Source: DATAXV01 sp036272915 (GTDB lineage Bacteria > Chloroflexota > Dormibacteria > Dormibacterales > Dormibacteraceae). From it: DNA of 40,699 bases. Of the stretch, positions 1 to 8,777 are shown in pieces. The stretch covers positions 1 through 40,699 of the forward strand of contig DATAXV010000055.1 of NCBI GenBank assembly GCA_036272915.1, read 5' to 3'. Made by a program: the position numbers and the translations under genes. Position 1 is the first letter of the stretch, and each line of letters begins with the position of its first letter. The notes under the pieces are model-generated. The model saw nothing but the letters and a program-made list of their open reading frames with translations. It was not told the origin of the DNA and searched no databases.

Positions 1-1086
1 CTCGCCCGGATCATGTTCTGGGCGGTCATCCTCGGCATCATCTCCGTCCTTCTCCTCATTCTCGAGTTCGCCCTGCACAGCCCGCAGACGTTTCAGACAG
101 CCTTCAATCACCACGCCGGGAGCGCCAACGCCTACGCCCAGATCATCAGCAAGGCGCGCGGTGCCGGCCTCCACGCCGGAGTGCACTGGGGCGAGGTGTT
201 CGGCTCGATGGCGCTGGTCGGCGGCCTCTACGGCGGCGGTGCGTTCGCGACCTACACCGGGGGCGAGTTGCGCCGGCCGGCGTGGACCTTCCGGCTCTCG
301 ACGCTGGCCGCGTTGGCGGTGATGCTGGTCCTGACGCTGGCCGCCTGGCTCGTCTTCCGCCACACCGTCGGCCTCGACTTCGCCCAGTCCGCAGCCTACC
401 TCTCGACCAACGACCCCACCGCCTACGCCAAGATCGCCGGCGGCGTCACCGCCTACGTTCCGTCGTACGCGCTCATCATCGGCACCGACCCCGTGAGCAA
501 GGTGCTCATCGCAATCGGCTTCGCCGCGGGAGTCCTCTCGCTGATCCTCGCCGGGGCGCTGATCCTGACCCGGCTCCTCTTCGCCCTCTCCTTCGACCAG
601 GTTCTGCCGTCGTTCGTCGCCGACGTCCGGCCGAAGAGCCACATCCCCCTCAACGCCGCCCTGATCGTCGGATTCTTCATGCTCGTGACCACGATCCTGG
701 TCATCTTCACCAGCGTCCTCGAGGCGACCCGGAACATGTTCCTGATCCTGATCGCCATCTACATGCTCTCCAGCCTCTGCGCTGCCATCCTCCCTTGGCG
801 CCGCAAGGACCTCTACTCGGTGGCGCAGAAGGTGCTGGTCGTGGAGAACCTGTTCGGTGTGCCGACGGTGACCGTGGTCGGGGTCGCCTCCTTCATCCTT
901 CAGGGGGTGCTCTTCTACTACGAGGCGACGCAGACCCAGGTCTCGGGTGGCTACGACGCCGTCTCCATCGGCTGCCTCGTCGTCGCCAGCCTGCTCGGCC
1001 TCGTCTTCTACTTCGCCTCCCGTACGGCGCTCCGTCGCCGGGGCCTGAACCTCGACCTCGCGATGCGCGAGCTCCCGCCCGAATGA
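1..1086 (+). CDS. APC-family amino acid permease, C-terminal part
   Basis: The frame is open from the first base, so the start lies upstream of the window; the first internal ATG is at 13. About 360 residues are present, with repeated long hydrophobic stretches consistent with seven or eight membrane helices. The segment around residues 195-225 (FDQVLPSFVADV followed by KSHIPLNAAL) matches the loop of AA_permease_2 transporters where a DxxLP element precedes a conserved proline. The family imports or exchanges amino acids or polyamines across the cytoplasmic membrane; substrate cannot be read from this part. The C-terminus ends in a short basic then acidic cytosolic tail. The next gene starts 28 bases downstream with its own ribosome binding site. 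Confidence 0.75.
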   Translation, partial: LARIMFWAVILGIISVLLLILEFALHSPQTFQTAFNHHAGSANAYAQIISKARGAGLHAGVHWGEVFGSMALVGGLYGGGAFATYTGGELRRPAWTFRLSTLAALAVMLVLTLAAWLVFRHTVGLDFAQSAAYLSTNDPTAYAKIAGGVTAYVPSYALIIGTDPVSKVLIAIGFAAGVLSLILAGALILTRLLFALSFDQVLPSFVADVRPKSHIPLNAALIVGFFMLVTTILVIFTSVLEATRNMFLILIAIYMLSSLCAAILPWRRKDLYSVAQKVLVVENLFGVPTVTVVGVASFILQGVLFYYEATQTQVSGGYDAVSIGCLVVASLLGLVFYFASRTALRRRGLNLDLAMRELPPE

Positions 1087-1114
1087 CAGCGTCGGAGCGT
1101 CCTCGGGAGGACCG

Positions 1115-2101
1115 GTGAAGAGGCTCTTCGGCCGCCTCCGCGGAGCGGCCGCGAAGAAGGGCTTCCGCTGTTACTTCACGACCGACATCCACGGGTCGGA
1201 GCGGTGCTTCCGCAAGTTCCTGGCGGCGGCGAGGGTCTATGAGTGCGACGCCCTGATCCTGGGTGGCGATGTCGCCGGCAAGGCGATCGTGCCCATGACC
1301 GACCTTGGCTCGGGCCGGACCTCGATGGTCTACGACGGGGCTCTCCGCACCCTCTCCGGCGATGAGCTGGAGGCCGCGATCGCCAACCTCAGGGCGGCCG
1401 GGATGTACCCGCGCTACTGCACCGACGAGGAGCGGCAGCGGCTGACCGACGACGTCGACTACCGGGAGCGCCTCTTCGCCGAGGTCATCGTCGAGCAGCT
1501 CCAGGGCTGGTGCGCTCTCGCTGCCGAGCGGCTCGACCCCGACCTGCCCTGCATCATCACACCCGGCAACGACGACCCCCTGGAGATCGACGACAAGCTC
1601 CGGCAGGATCCGCGTGTCCAGTTCCCCGAGCGCGAGTTGCTCGAGGTCGGGCCGATCACGCTGGCCAGCCTCGGCAACACCAACCCGACGCCCTGGAACA
1701 CGGCCAGAGAGTTCAGTGAGGAGGAGCTCGGCACGCAGATCGACCAGCTGCTGGGGCCGGCTCCAGGGGATGCCAGGCTGGTCCTCAACTTCCACTGCCC
1801 TCCCTACGCTTCCGGACTGGACACGGCGACCAAGCTCGACGGCGACCTGCGGCCGGTGATGGAGGGCGGCCGTCCGGTCGACGTCCCGGTGGGCAGCACC
1901 GCCGTCCGTGCCGCCATCGAGCGCTACCGGCCGGTGGTCGGCCTGCACGGGCACATCCACGAGTCGGCGGGCACCTGGCGGAGCGGCGGGACCGTCTGCC
2001 TCAACCCCGGGTCGGAGTACGGGTCGGGCGTCCTCAAGGGGGCGCTCGTCCAATTCGACGAAGAGGGGAACTACCAGAGCCACCTCCTCACCACGGGTTG
2101 A
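1115..2101 (+). CDS. Calcineurin-like metallophosphoesterase
   Basis: A 328-residue protein starting at GTG 1115, preceded by GGGAGG about 4 bases upstream. The dimetal phosphoesterase signature is complete: DIH at residues 24-26, GGD around 50-52, GND near residue 151, a lone His in the FHCPP segment, and GHIH near residue 277. Family members hydrolyse phosphomono- or diesters with two bound metals. It is larger than the minimal YfcE type because of an insert between GGD and GND. It has no signal peptide, so it is likely cytoplasmic. The next gene begins one base after the stop, so the two are probably co-translated. The substrate is unknown. Confidence 0.8.
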   Translation: MKRLFGRLRGAAAKKGFRCYFTTDIHGSERCFRKFLAAARVYECDALILGGDVAGKAIVPMTDLGSGRTSMVYDGALRTLSGDELEAAIANLRAAGMYPRYCTDEERQRLTDDVDYRERLFAEVIVEQLQGWCALAAERLDPDLPCIITPGNDDPLEIDDKLRQDPRVQFPERELLEVGPITLASLGNTNPTPWNTAREFSEEELGTQIDQLLGPAPGDARLVLNFHCPPYASGLDTATKLDGDLRPVMEGGRPVDVPVGSTAVRAAIERYRPVVGLHGHIHESAGTWRSGGTVCLNPGSEYGSGVLKGALVQFDEEGNYQSHLLTTG

Positions 2102-2102
2102 C

Positions 2103-2822
2103 GTGGATCTGCCCAGGGAGGCGGCCGACCTCGTCACCGGTATCAGCGACCAGGGCCTGCCCGCCCGGCTGCTGGGCGGTGTCGCCGTCGCCATCCGCTG
2201 CCCGACCGCGTCGGCCGGTCCACTGCGCCGCAGCTACCACGACCTCGACCTGATGGTCACCTCCCGCGCCGCCTACCGCCTCGGCCAGGCGCTGGAGGCG
2301 GCCGGCTACAGGGGAGAGGAGCGATTCAACGCCCTGCACGGCCGCTCGCGGATGATGTTCTCCGGGCCTCTCGGCCACATCGACGTCCTGGTCGGGCAGT
2401 TCGTCATGTGCCATCGCCTCGAGGTCGGCGCCAGGCTGACCATCGACGCGCTGACGCTGAGCCTGGCCGACCTGCTCCTGACCAAGCTGCAGATCGCCCA
2501 GCTCAACGCCAAGGACGCCTCGGACATCGCCGCCATCCTGCTCGACCACCGGCTTGCCGGCGATGAGAGCGGCATCAACCGCGATCGCGTGACCGGCGTC
2601 CTGGGCGGCGACTGGGGTTGGTGGCGGACGGTGACCGGGAATCTGGAGTGGCTCTCGAGCTTCCCGCCGGAGCTCCTCGACGGCCCGGCGAGGACCACTC
2701 TGGGGGAGCGTATCCGGGAGCTGCGCGCCGCCATCGATGCGCGGCCCAAGAGCGTGAAATGGAAGGTGAGAGCCAGCTTCGGCGAGCGGATGCCCTGGCG
2801 GCTCGAGCCGGAAGAGGTTTGA
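2103..2822 (+). CDS. Nucleotidyltransferase-fold protein (AbiEii/DUF1814-like)
   Basis: The open frame extends upstream over the previous gene, but GTG 2103, one base after that gene's stop, gives a sensible 239-residue product. The N-terminal part shows LLGGVAVAIR followed by the acidic pair in YHDLDLMV, the typical GG...DxD layout of minimal nucleotidyltransferases. A third acidic residue is likely in GHIDVLVG. The segment SLADLLLTKLQI and the later KDASDIAAILL resemble the helical half of AbiEii-type proteins. No AbiEi antitoxin partner is adjacent; the upstream neighbour is a metallophosphoesterase. It could therefore be a stand-alone NMP transferase rather than a toxin. Confidence 0.6.
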   Translation: MDLPREAADLVTGISDQGLPARLLGGVAVAIRCPTASAGPLRRSYHDLDLMVTSRAAYRLGQALEAAGYRGEERFNALHGRSRMMFSGPLGHIDVLVGQFVMCHRLEVGARLTIDALTLSLADLLLTKLQIAQLNAKDASDIAAILLDHRLAGDESGINRDRVTGVLGGDWGWWRTVTGNLEWLSSFPPELLDGPARTTLGERIRELRAAIDARPKSVKWKVRASFGERMPWRLEPEEV

Positions 2823-2864
2823 ACGAAGCACACGGCGCCGCGCCGGTCAGGAGGATTGCACGCG

Positions 2865-3626
2865 ATGACCCGGATCCCCTACGAGGTCTGCATCGACAGC
2901 GTCGCCGGCGTGATCGCCGCCGAGGCCGGCGGCGCCCAGCGCGTGGAACTCTGCGCCGATCTGTTCGAGGGCGGGGTCACCCCCAGCATCGGGACCATCG
3001 AGGCCGCCGTCCGCTCGAGGGGCAGCGTTCGCATCCATGTCCTGATCCGTCCCCGCGGCGGCGACTTCATCTACAGCCCGCTCGAGGCGGGGATCATGGA
3101 GCGTGACATCGAGGCGGCCCGCGAGGCCGGCGCGCAGGGCATCGTGATCGGGGCGGTGACGCCGGAGGGGGAGATCGACCGACCCGCCGTCGAGCGGCTG
3201 CTCGCCGCCGCCCGGGGTCTCTCGACCACCTTCCATCGCGCCTTCGACATGACCGCGGACCCCTTCGGGGCGCTGGATGTGCTCATCGAGCTGGGCTTCG
3301 ACCGCCTCCTCACCTCGGGCCAGGAGGCGAGCGCGCTGGAGGGGTCGGCCCTGATCGCCGATCTGGTCCGCCACGCCGGCGACCGGCTGATCATCATGCC
3401 CGGCGGCGGCGTCAACGAGCGCACCGTCCACCGGATCCTCTCCGAGACCGGCTGCCGCGAGTTTCACGCCACCGCCTTCGAGAGCGAGGACAGCCCGGCC
3501 CGGCACCGCAATCTGCGGGCCGGCATGGGCGGTGCCCTCAGCCAGGAGGAGTACCGGCGGAGGGGAACGTCGGCATCGCTGGTGGCCCGCATGATCGCCG
3601 CCGCCGGCGCCGGCGGCCGGGCGTGA
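2865..3626 (+). CDS. cutC: CutC family protein (copper homeostasis / TIM barrel)
   Basis: A 253-residue protein. ATG 2865 is chosen because AGGAGG at 2849-2854 lies about 10 bases upstream; a TTG at 2856 in the same frame is too close to it. CutC hallmarks are visible: EVCIDS at the N-terminus, RVELCADLFEGGVTPS, HVLIRPRGGDF, TFHRAFDM, LLTSGQ and MPGGGVN. The family adopts a TIM barrel and was linked genetically to copper tolerance in E. coli, but its biochemical role is unsettled. No copper transporter or metal sensor lies nearby. The length is normal for the family. Confidence 0.9.
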   Translation: MTRIPYEVCIDSVAGVIAAEAGGAQRVELCADLFEGGVTPSIGTIEAAVRSRGSVRIHVLIRPRGGDFIYSPLEAGIMERDIEAAREAGAQGIVIGAVTPEGEIDRPAVERLLAAARGLSTTFHRAFDMTADPFGALDVLIELGFDRLLTSGQEASALEGSALIADLVRHAGDRLIIMPGGGVNERTVHRILSETGCREFHATAFESEDSPARHRNLRAGMGGALSQEEYRRRGTSASLVARMIAAAGAGGRA

Positions 3627-3699
3627 TCCTCGGAACCGGGTCGGGACAGAAGAGATTTGCCGGCGGGGTTGTCCTGAACCGGGGCCGATCCCGGAGAAT

Positions 3700-4674
3700 G
3701 TGGTGGTGAGAGAGGACCCGCTCATCGAGGGTGAGCTGCTCGTGTTCGGCGGCTCGGCCTCGCCGCGGCTTACCGCCGCCATCTGCGACCGCCTCTGTGT
3801 GCCGGTCGGGCAGGGGGAGGTGATCCGCTTCTCCGAGGGCACGCTCTTCGTCCGCATCGGCCAGAACGTTCGCGGGCGCCACGTCTTCCTGGTGCAGTCG
3901 ACGGTCTACCCGGCCAACGACCACTTCATGGAGATGCTGTTCTGGATCGACGCCTTCAAGCGCGCCAGCGCCTCCTCGGTCACGGTGCTGATGCCGTACT
4001 TCAGCTACGCCAAGGGGGACAAGAAGGACGAGCCCCGGGTCTCCATCCGCGCCCGCGTCTGCGCCGACGTGCTGGAGGCGGCCGGGGCCGACCGCTTCGT
4101 CGGCGTCGATCTGCACTCGCCCCAGATCCAGGGCTTCTTCCGGGTGCCGGTCGACGACCTGCAGGCGCGGCCCACGCTCTGCGACGCGATCGTCTCCGAG
4201 GGCCTCGACGACCCGGTCGTGGTCTCGCCGGACGAGGGCTTCGTCAAGCGTGCCACCCTGTTCGCCGAGCGCCTGGGGGCGCCGCTGGCGATCTGCCACA
4301 AGCGCCGCCGCGGCCACGACGAGCGGGCCGAGATGGTCGAGCTGATCGGCGACGTGAAGAACCGGACCTGCCTGGTCGTCGACGACGTCCTGATCTCGGG
4401 CGGGACCCTGGTCGAGGTGGCCGAGGCCCTGATCGATCGCGGAGCCGCCGACGTCATCGCCGCGGTGACCCACGGGGTGCTCAGCGGCGACGCCGCCAAG
4501 CGCCTGGAGGCGAGCCCGATCAGCCGCCTGTACCTGACCGACACGGTCGAGAACCACCCGCTGGACCTGCCCGTGTCGAAGAAGACCAGGATCGTCAGCG
4601 TCGCGCCGCTCCTGGCCGAGGCGATCCGGCGCATCCACGGCCGCGAGAGCATCAGCGTCCTCTTCCGCGACTAG
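3700..4674 (+). CDS. prs: Ribose-phosphate pyrophosphokinase (PRPP synthetase)
   Basis: It makes PRPP from ribose-5-phosphate and ATP, feeding nucleotide, His and Trp synthesis. The protein is about 324 residues. Three consecutive GTG codons (3700, 3703, 3706) could each initiate; GGAG at 3693-3696 favours the second or third. Visible motifs are FGGSASPRL at the N-terminus, the flexible ATP loop region YFSYAKGDKKDEPR, the catalytic-type DLHSPQIQGFF and the PRPP loop VVDDVLISGGT. The loop is atypical, because E. coli Prs has DDMIDTGGT and the second aspartate is Ile here. The gene stands alone between CutC and an SDR, without the usual glmU partner. Confidence 0.88.
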   Translation: MVVREDPLIEGELLVFGGSASPRLTAAICDRLCVPVGQGEVIRFSEGTLFVRIGQNVRGRHVFLVQSTVYPANDHFMEMLFWIDAFKRASASSVTVLMPYFSYAKGDKKDEPRVSIRARVCADVLEAAGADRFVGVDLHSPQIQGFFRVPVDDLQARPTLCDAIVSEGLDDPVVVSPDEGFVKRATLFAERLGAPLAICHKRRRGHDERAEMVELIGDVKNRTCLVVDDVLISGGTLVEVAEALIDRGAADVIAAVTHGVLSGDAAKRLEASPISRLYLTDTVENHPLDLPVSKKTRIVSVAPLLAEAIRRIHGRESISVLFRD

Positions 4675-4741
4675 CGGACCACCGGCGGGCAGATCCCGCC
4701 CCACGCGTCCTCGATTCACCGCCGCGGTCCAACGCGTCCTC

Positions 4742-4770
4742 TTGACGGACGTCTGTAGATTGTTTACGAA
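4742..4770 (+). promoter_or_regulatory. Candidate sigma-70 type promoter
   Basis: TTGACG at 4742-4747 and TACGAA at 4765-4770 are separated by 17 bases, in an unusually AT-rich patch of the gap between prs and the first SDR gene. The -35 box matches 5 of 6 consensus bases and the -10 box only 3 of 6. A transcript would have a leader of about 120 bases. Confidence 0.35.
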
Positions 4771-4899
4771 TCGTATGGGCCGGCTTGGGATCGCCGGACC
4801 GGGACCGGAGGGGGCGGCGCCGGGAGCGGATGCGGTCGGGCATCCCGCACCCGGGACCGCGTGTCCCCGACGCAGCGCAACTGGGTGAAAGGAGCCGAG

Positions 4900-5727
4900 A
4901 TGATCGAGGAGACGGGCGGCATCATGCGAAGGTTCGACCTCGCCGATCGGGTCGCTGTCGTGACCGGCTGTGGAAACGGCATCGGCAGGGCGATCTCGCA
5001 TGCCCTGGCCGACGCCGGGGCCCACGTGGTCGGGCTCGACATCTCCGACGAGGGAGGGGAGAGGACCATGACCGAGGTCCGCGAGCGGGGGCGGCGTGCC
5101 GTCTTCGTCAACTGCGACACCGGCGACACAGCCGCCGTGGAGCACGGCTTCAAGAAGGCCGACGAGGAGTTCGGGCGCGTCGACATCCTCGTCAACGACG
5201 CCGCCCGGGGCACGCACACCCATCCCGTCGACACCGACGACAGCGAGTGGCAGGCGGTGATCAACGTGTCTTTGACCGGCTACTTCCGGTGCGCTCGCGC
5301 CGCCGCCAGGCGGATGATCGACTCCGGCAGGGGTGGGGCCATCGTCAACATCAGCTCCATCGCCGGCTCATCCGCGCTGGGAAGGGGCAACTTCGCCTAC
5401 AGCGTCGCCAAGGGCGGGGTCAACCAGATGACCCGGGAGCTCGCCATCGAGTGGGCGCCCAACCACATCCGCGTCAACGCCATCCAGCCCTGCCAGGTCG
5501 CGACCGAGGGGATGCGGGGCATGGCGGCGCGCGGCGATGGCTGGCTCGGGGCCGCCCACGATCGCGTCTACGCCGGCATCCCCCTGGGCCGGATGGCGGA
5601 GCCCGACGACATCGCCGGGGTGGCGCTGTTCCTGGCCTCGGACGCGGCGGCGATGGTGACCGGGAGCATGGTTCCGGTGGACGGCGGCAACCTCGCCCTC
5701 AACGCCGGCGGGACGGTGGCCTGGTAA
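4900..5727 (+). CDS. SDR family oxidoreductase
   Basis: A 275-residue classical short-chain dehydrogenase/reductase. ATG 4900 is preferred because AAAGGAG at 4888-4894 sits 5 bases upstream; an in-frame upstream ATG-like start at 4861 lacks this, and ATG 4924 would trim eight residues. It shows the Rossmann TGxxxGIG motif (TGCGNGIG), an acidic residue ending beta-2 (GLDIS) suggesting NAD preference, NDAA in place of NNAG, catalytic Ser in NISSIAGSS, and YSVAK (YxxxK). The C-terminal VDGG element is typical of sugar or polyol SDRs such as gluconate 5-dehydrogenase. Substrate is unknown. A second SDR follows after a 330-base gap. Confidence 0.85.
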   Translation: MIEETGGIMRRFDLADRVAVVTGCGNGIGRAISHALADAGAHVVGLDISDEGGERTMTEVRERGRRAVFVNCDTGDTAAVEHGFKKADEEFGRVDILVNDAARGTHTHPVDTDDSEWQAVINVSLTGYFRCARAAARRMIDSGRGGAIVNISSIAGSSALGRGNFAYSVAKGGVNQMTRELAIEWAPNHIRVNAIQPCQVATEGMRGMAARGDGWLGAAHDRVYAGIPLGRMAEPDDIAGVALFLASDAAAMVTGSMVPVDGGNLALNAGGTVAW

Positions 5728-6059
5728 TCGAAGCTCCGTCGGTGCGGGGCGACTCCTGGCCCCGCGCCGCCGCCGGCACACGTGAGGATGGGAGACTGGC
5801 AGCCGGATTCGTAGAGGCGGTCACGCCCGAAGCCAGGGGCTCCGGGTAGAGTTCCTCCTCAGGCGCCGTGAGAGCCCGCTCCCATAACTCAGTGGTTGAT
5901 GCGCCGATCGTCGCCGAGCTCCGCCCCGGCTCAGGGGTCGGGTCACGGCAGGCGGTCTCCGGACCGCGGCGGGGGGAGGACCGATTCGTTCCCGGCTCTT
6001 GTCAACGCTCAGGTCGCTCGGCGAAACTCGATCACTGCGATGAACCGTGGAGGAGAACC
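5728..6059. other. Intergenic region between two SDR genes
   Basis: This 332-base stretch has no supportable gene. The frame of the following SDR stays open back to 5868, but nothing in those residues resembles a protein domain. A short D-arm-like string near 5883-5900 is not part of a foldable tRNA. No convincing promoter was seen. Confidence 0.5.
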
Positions 6060-6848
6060 ATGAGCAGGAGTGTGGCGATCGTCACCGGAGCCGCCTCTGG
6101 CATCGGTCGGGCGACGGCGGAGCTGCTGGCCGGACGCGAGTATCAGGTGATCGGCGTCGACATCGACGCCGGCGGCCTCGAGCAGACGGCCGCCGCCGGA
6201 GGGGGCAGGACCATCGTCGCCTGCGCCGCCGACATCGGCACCGAGCAGGGCGCCCGCTCGGCGGTGGCGGCCGCGGTTGAGAAGGGCGGCCCGGATCTGC
6301 TCGTCAACGTGGCCGGCATCGCCGTCGCCGGCGACCGGGTCGACCGCATCTCGCTGGATGAATGGGAGCGAGTCCAGCGCGTCAACGTGACCTCGATCTT
6401 CCTGATGAGCAGGTTCGCGATTCCCGAGATGCGACAACGGGGCCGGGGCGTCATCGTGAACGTCGCCTCCGTGCACGCCTATGCCACCATGCCGGGCAAC
6501 GCCGCCTATGCGGCGTCCAAGGGTGCGGTCGTCGCGCTCACCCGGGCGATGGCCCTGGACCACGCCGCCGACGGTATCCGCGTGGTCGCCGTGGCCCCTG
6601 GGTGTGTCGATACGCCGATGAGCCGGCGCTCCGCTGATTTCGCCGGAGTCTCCTCGCTGGAGGACCTGGGCTTCTCGTTCGACCCCAACGCGGCAGGTCG
6701 GGTGGCGGGACCTGAAGAGATCGCCGAGGCGATCTACTGGCTGGGATCCGACCGTGCCTCGTTCATCAACGGGACCACGCTCATGGCCGATGGGGCCTTG
6801 ACCGCAGCCCTTGGCCCCACCCGCCAGCAGGTCGCGGAGCGGGCCTGA
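6060..6848 (+). CDS. SDR family oxidoreductase
   Basis: A 262-residue classical SDR. ATG 6060 follows GGAGGAG at 6049-6055 with 4-5 bases spacing, which decides the start although the frame is open further upstream. Motifs are TGAASGIG (cofactor loop), VDID at the end of beta-2 (NAD-type), NVAG, catalytic Ser in VNVASVHA, YAASKG (YxxxK) and a PGCVDTPMS segment after the active site. The C-terminus ends with the common GTTLMADGALTA. Family members oxidise or reduce alcohols and ketones of sugars, lipids or secondary metabolites. The 3' end converges on a broken minus-strand hydrolase. Confidence 0.85.
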   Translation: MSRSVAIVTGAASGIGRATAELLAGREYQVIGVDIDAGGLEQTAAAGGGRTIVACAADIGTEQGARSAVAAAVEKGGPDLLVNVAGIAVAGDRVDRISLDEWERVQRVNVTSIFLMSRFAIPEMRQRGRGVIVNVASVHAYATMPGNAAYAASKGAVVALTRAMALDHAADGIRVVAVAPGCVDTPMSRRSADFAGVSSLEDLGFSFDPNAAGRVAGPEEIAEAIYWLGSDRASFINGTTLMADGALTAALGPTRQQVAERA

Positions 6849-6904
6849 GCCGAGCGGCTGTCGCCGCTCGCCGATACGCGGGGAGAGGTGTCCGGCGATT
6901 CGCC

Positions 6905-7578
6905 CGTCCTCGTGTGGACGGCGGCCTCCGCACCGAGAACGCGATTCACCTCCTCGCTGGGAGGGAGCTCCTCCCTCTCGATCGCGGCGCGCAGGATGGG
7001 GGCTCGATCAGGGTCTCCATAGTCGGTCAGCGCCGAGAGAGCCCAGTACTCCCAGTCGGCGCGATCACGCGCCGCGCCGATCAGCACCTGGCGCCGCTCT
7101 CGGAGCAGCGAGAACCGCGCGCGGTCTCTCCCCGTCATCCTCGCCATGCGGTTTCGCCGGTACTCGTCATGCCAGCTCGCGTCGATACCCGTGCCCGACA
7201 GGTAGACGAGGGATCGCACACGTCCGGGGAAGGTCAACGCGTAGACGAGGGCCAGGCTCGCTCCGAAGGAGTGCCCGAGCACGGTCCACGACTCATGGCC
7301 CCAGTGCCGGCGGAGCGCGTCGAGATCCTGAAGCCAGCGAGCCATGGTTATGGACCCGGGCCCGTGGAACGGCCACACGCCCGCTGATCGTAGACGTGGA
7401 CCCGCGCGATACCGTCCAGCATCGGGGTGAGCCTGCCGAAGGCGCTGTTGCCTCCGGGACCGCCGTGGTACAGGACCATCGGCGGTCCGGAGCCGGTCGT
7501 CGAGGTCCAGAGCCTGGCGCCGGCGACCTCGATCGATTCGACGCGGGCCGGGCCATGCTCCCCGCTGTCACCGACCAC
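6905..7578 (-). pseudogene. Frameshifted proline-iminopeptidase-like alpha/beta hydrolase
   Basis: The gene begins at GTG 7578 with a good hydrolase N-terminus: LYHGGPGGNSAFGRL (oxyanion-hole HGGPG) and YDQRACGRSTG. The frame then stops near 7348. In the next frame, homology continues from about 7370 with ARWLQDLDALRRHWG, the nucleophile elbow GHSFGAS and PGRVRSLVYLSG. A one-base indel within the GGGCCCGGG run at about 7366-7374 explains the break. Homology fades after VNRVLGAEAAVHTRTG near 6905, and the C-terminal Asp and His of the triad are missing because the gene runs into the convergent SDR. It is therefore both frameshifted and truncated. A sequencing indel could explain the first defect but not the missing C-terminus. 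Confidence 0.75.
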
Positions 7579-7610
7579 GCCTCGGCGCCCGCCTCAGTGC
7601 GCCGGCAGCC

Positions 7611-7802
7611 TCACCACAGGTCGCCACCGCCGAACAGCACGTACAGGATCGGGCCGATGCCCCAGATGATCGTGACGATGATCCAGAACACGGTCCAGAA
7701 CCCGCCCAGGTCGTTGCGGCGGGCGATGTTGACCACGCAGAGGATGAAGGCGAGCGGATGCAGCACCAGGGCAAGAATGATCTCGAGGATGAGCTTCAAC
7801 AT
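7611..7802 (-). CDS. Small two-helix membrane protein (PLDc_N-like)
   Basis: A 63-residue protein from ATG 7802. Two hydrophobic segments (about residues 3-25 and 36-58) flank the short polar turn ARRNDLGGFW. The C-terminal GPILYVLFGGGDLW resembles the phospholipase D nuclease N-terminal (PLDc_N) membrane domain, which often occurs as a stand-alone protein of unknown function. There is no Shine-Dalgarno sequence; instead TACCAT lies 8 bases upstream of the start. It sits between two broken genes on the same strand but appears intact. Confidence 0.7.
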   Translation of the reverse strand: MLKLILEIILALVLHPLAFILCVVNIARRNDLGGFWTVFWIIVTIIWGIGPILYVLFGGGDLW

Positions 7803-7810
7803 GGGAGTGC

Positions 7811-7816
7811 ATGGTA
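7811..7816 (-). promoter_or_regulatory. TAnnnT -10 box, 8 bases before start (leaderless type)
   Basis: TACCAT reads on the minus strand 8 bases upstream of the ATG of the small membrane protein, which has no ribosome binding site. This implies a transcript starting at or next to the start codon. Confidence 0.5.
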
Positions 7817-7969
7817 CTGGCGAGGTGTTGCAAATCTGTGTCCAGGTCGGCCCGCTTCGGTGAGGTCGGCGGTTGCTGGACGCGGAGCCGGGCGGACCGC
7901 GCTCCCTGCACCTCCCGCTGAACCGGCCCGCGGTCACCGGCTGCCGTGCGCAGCGCATCGAGGCGGGGA

Positions 7970-8568
7970 TCATCGGCCGGCCGCCCGGCGCGCGTGGATC
8001 AGGAACTCGATCGAGCCTCTGCTCCCCCTGACCGGACTCTCCATGCTCGCCTCGACCCGCCACCCCGATCGGGCCGCCCCGCTGGAGGCGACGGTGACGG
8101 CGGCCGCGGCGGCGGCATGGTCGGCCGGCGGCCGGGCGAGGCCGAGCTCGAACATGGGCTTGACCAGCGCGATCAGGTCGGCGTCCGGGGCGATGGCCAG
8201 GCCGGCCAGCTGCGGTAGGGCTCTGGCGATGGAGAGGTAGGAGAGGCGACGGTTATCAGGTCCAGCCGATCCGGGATCAGCTTCTGGTTCAGGAGCGCGA
8301 TGTTGGTGCGCTCGAGATTGACGACGCGCGCGTCGAGACGAAGACTGCCGAGCAGCTGGCCGTGGCCGGCGTCGACGGCGTAGACGCACCTGGCTCCGGC
8401 CTCCAGCAGCGACAGCGTGAAGCCACCGGCGCAGGCTCCAAGATCGGCCGCGACACGCCCCGAGACCGGAGTTCGGAAGGCCGTGAGTGCCGCTTCCAGT
8501 TTGGCCGCCCCGCGCGGCCTCGACGGCGGCGGCGGGAACCAGCTGGGGCGGTTGTGATGCCGAGACAC
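7970..8568 (-). pseudogene. Frameshifted TlyA/FtsJ-like rRNA methyltransferase
   Basis: GTG 8568 has a strong ribosome binding site (AGGAGG, 6 bases upstream). The first frame gives the SAM-binding TlyA/FtsJ core: AKLEAALTAF, VAADLGACAGGFT, VYAVDAGHGQL, RVVNLERTNI and PDRLDLIT. The frame then leaves homology; the next frame resumes with LSYLSIARALPQL, DLIALVKPMFELG and ends IEFLIHARRAAGR at the stop near 7970. A single-base loss near 8250 accounts for the break. The N-terminal S4 RNA-binding domain of TlyA is absent even before the frameshift. TlyA methylates rRNA 2'-hydroxyls; this copy is probably inactive unless the frameshift is a sequence error or is bypassed. Confidence 0.75.
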
Positions 8569-8762
8569 GAGGATCCTCCTTGGGACTTGCTGGCAACGGG
8601 ACGAAGCCAGCGACCAAGGCGGCGCACGAGCTCGGCATCGATCGGGGCGCGCTCCTCGTGGCTCGAGGAGGAGGCCCGGCGCGACTCAGGGCAGCTAATG
8701 GAGGGTCATTCGCCTGGAACTCTACCTCCGCGCCGCCGCACGTGACCGGCACGACCGCGCCG

Positions 8763-8768
8763 TAGGAT
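8763..8768 (+). promoter_or_regulatory. TAnnnT -10 box, 9 bases before start (leaderless type)
   Basis: TAGGAT ends 9 bases before ATG 8778, and no Shine-Dalgarno sequence is present. A weak -35-like GTGACC is at 8742-8747. Confidence 0.5.
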
Positions 8769-8777
8769 CTCGCGGAC

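Noticed and set aside
2103..2822. Calling the nucleotidyltransferase-like gene an AbiE toxin system
   Set aside because: No AbiEi-like antitoxin gene is adjacent, so a phage-defence role is not supported.
3538..5223. Long minus-strand open frame (561 codons) over prs
   Set aside because: Low-complexity Asp/Gly/Arg/Val composition typical of an antisense shadow of a GC-rich gene; prs has clear motifs on the other strand.
5878..5905. tRNA-like string CCCATAACTCAGTGGTTGATG
   Set aside because: It looks like a D-arm, but no matching acceptor 3' strand, anticodon stem or T arm follows within 100 bases.
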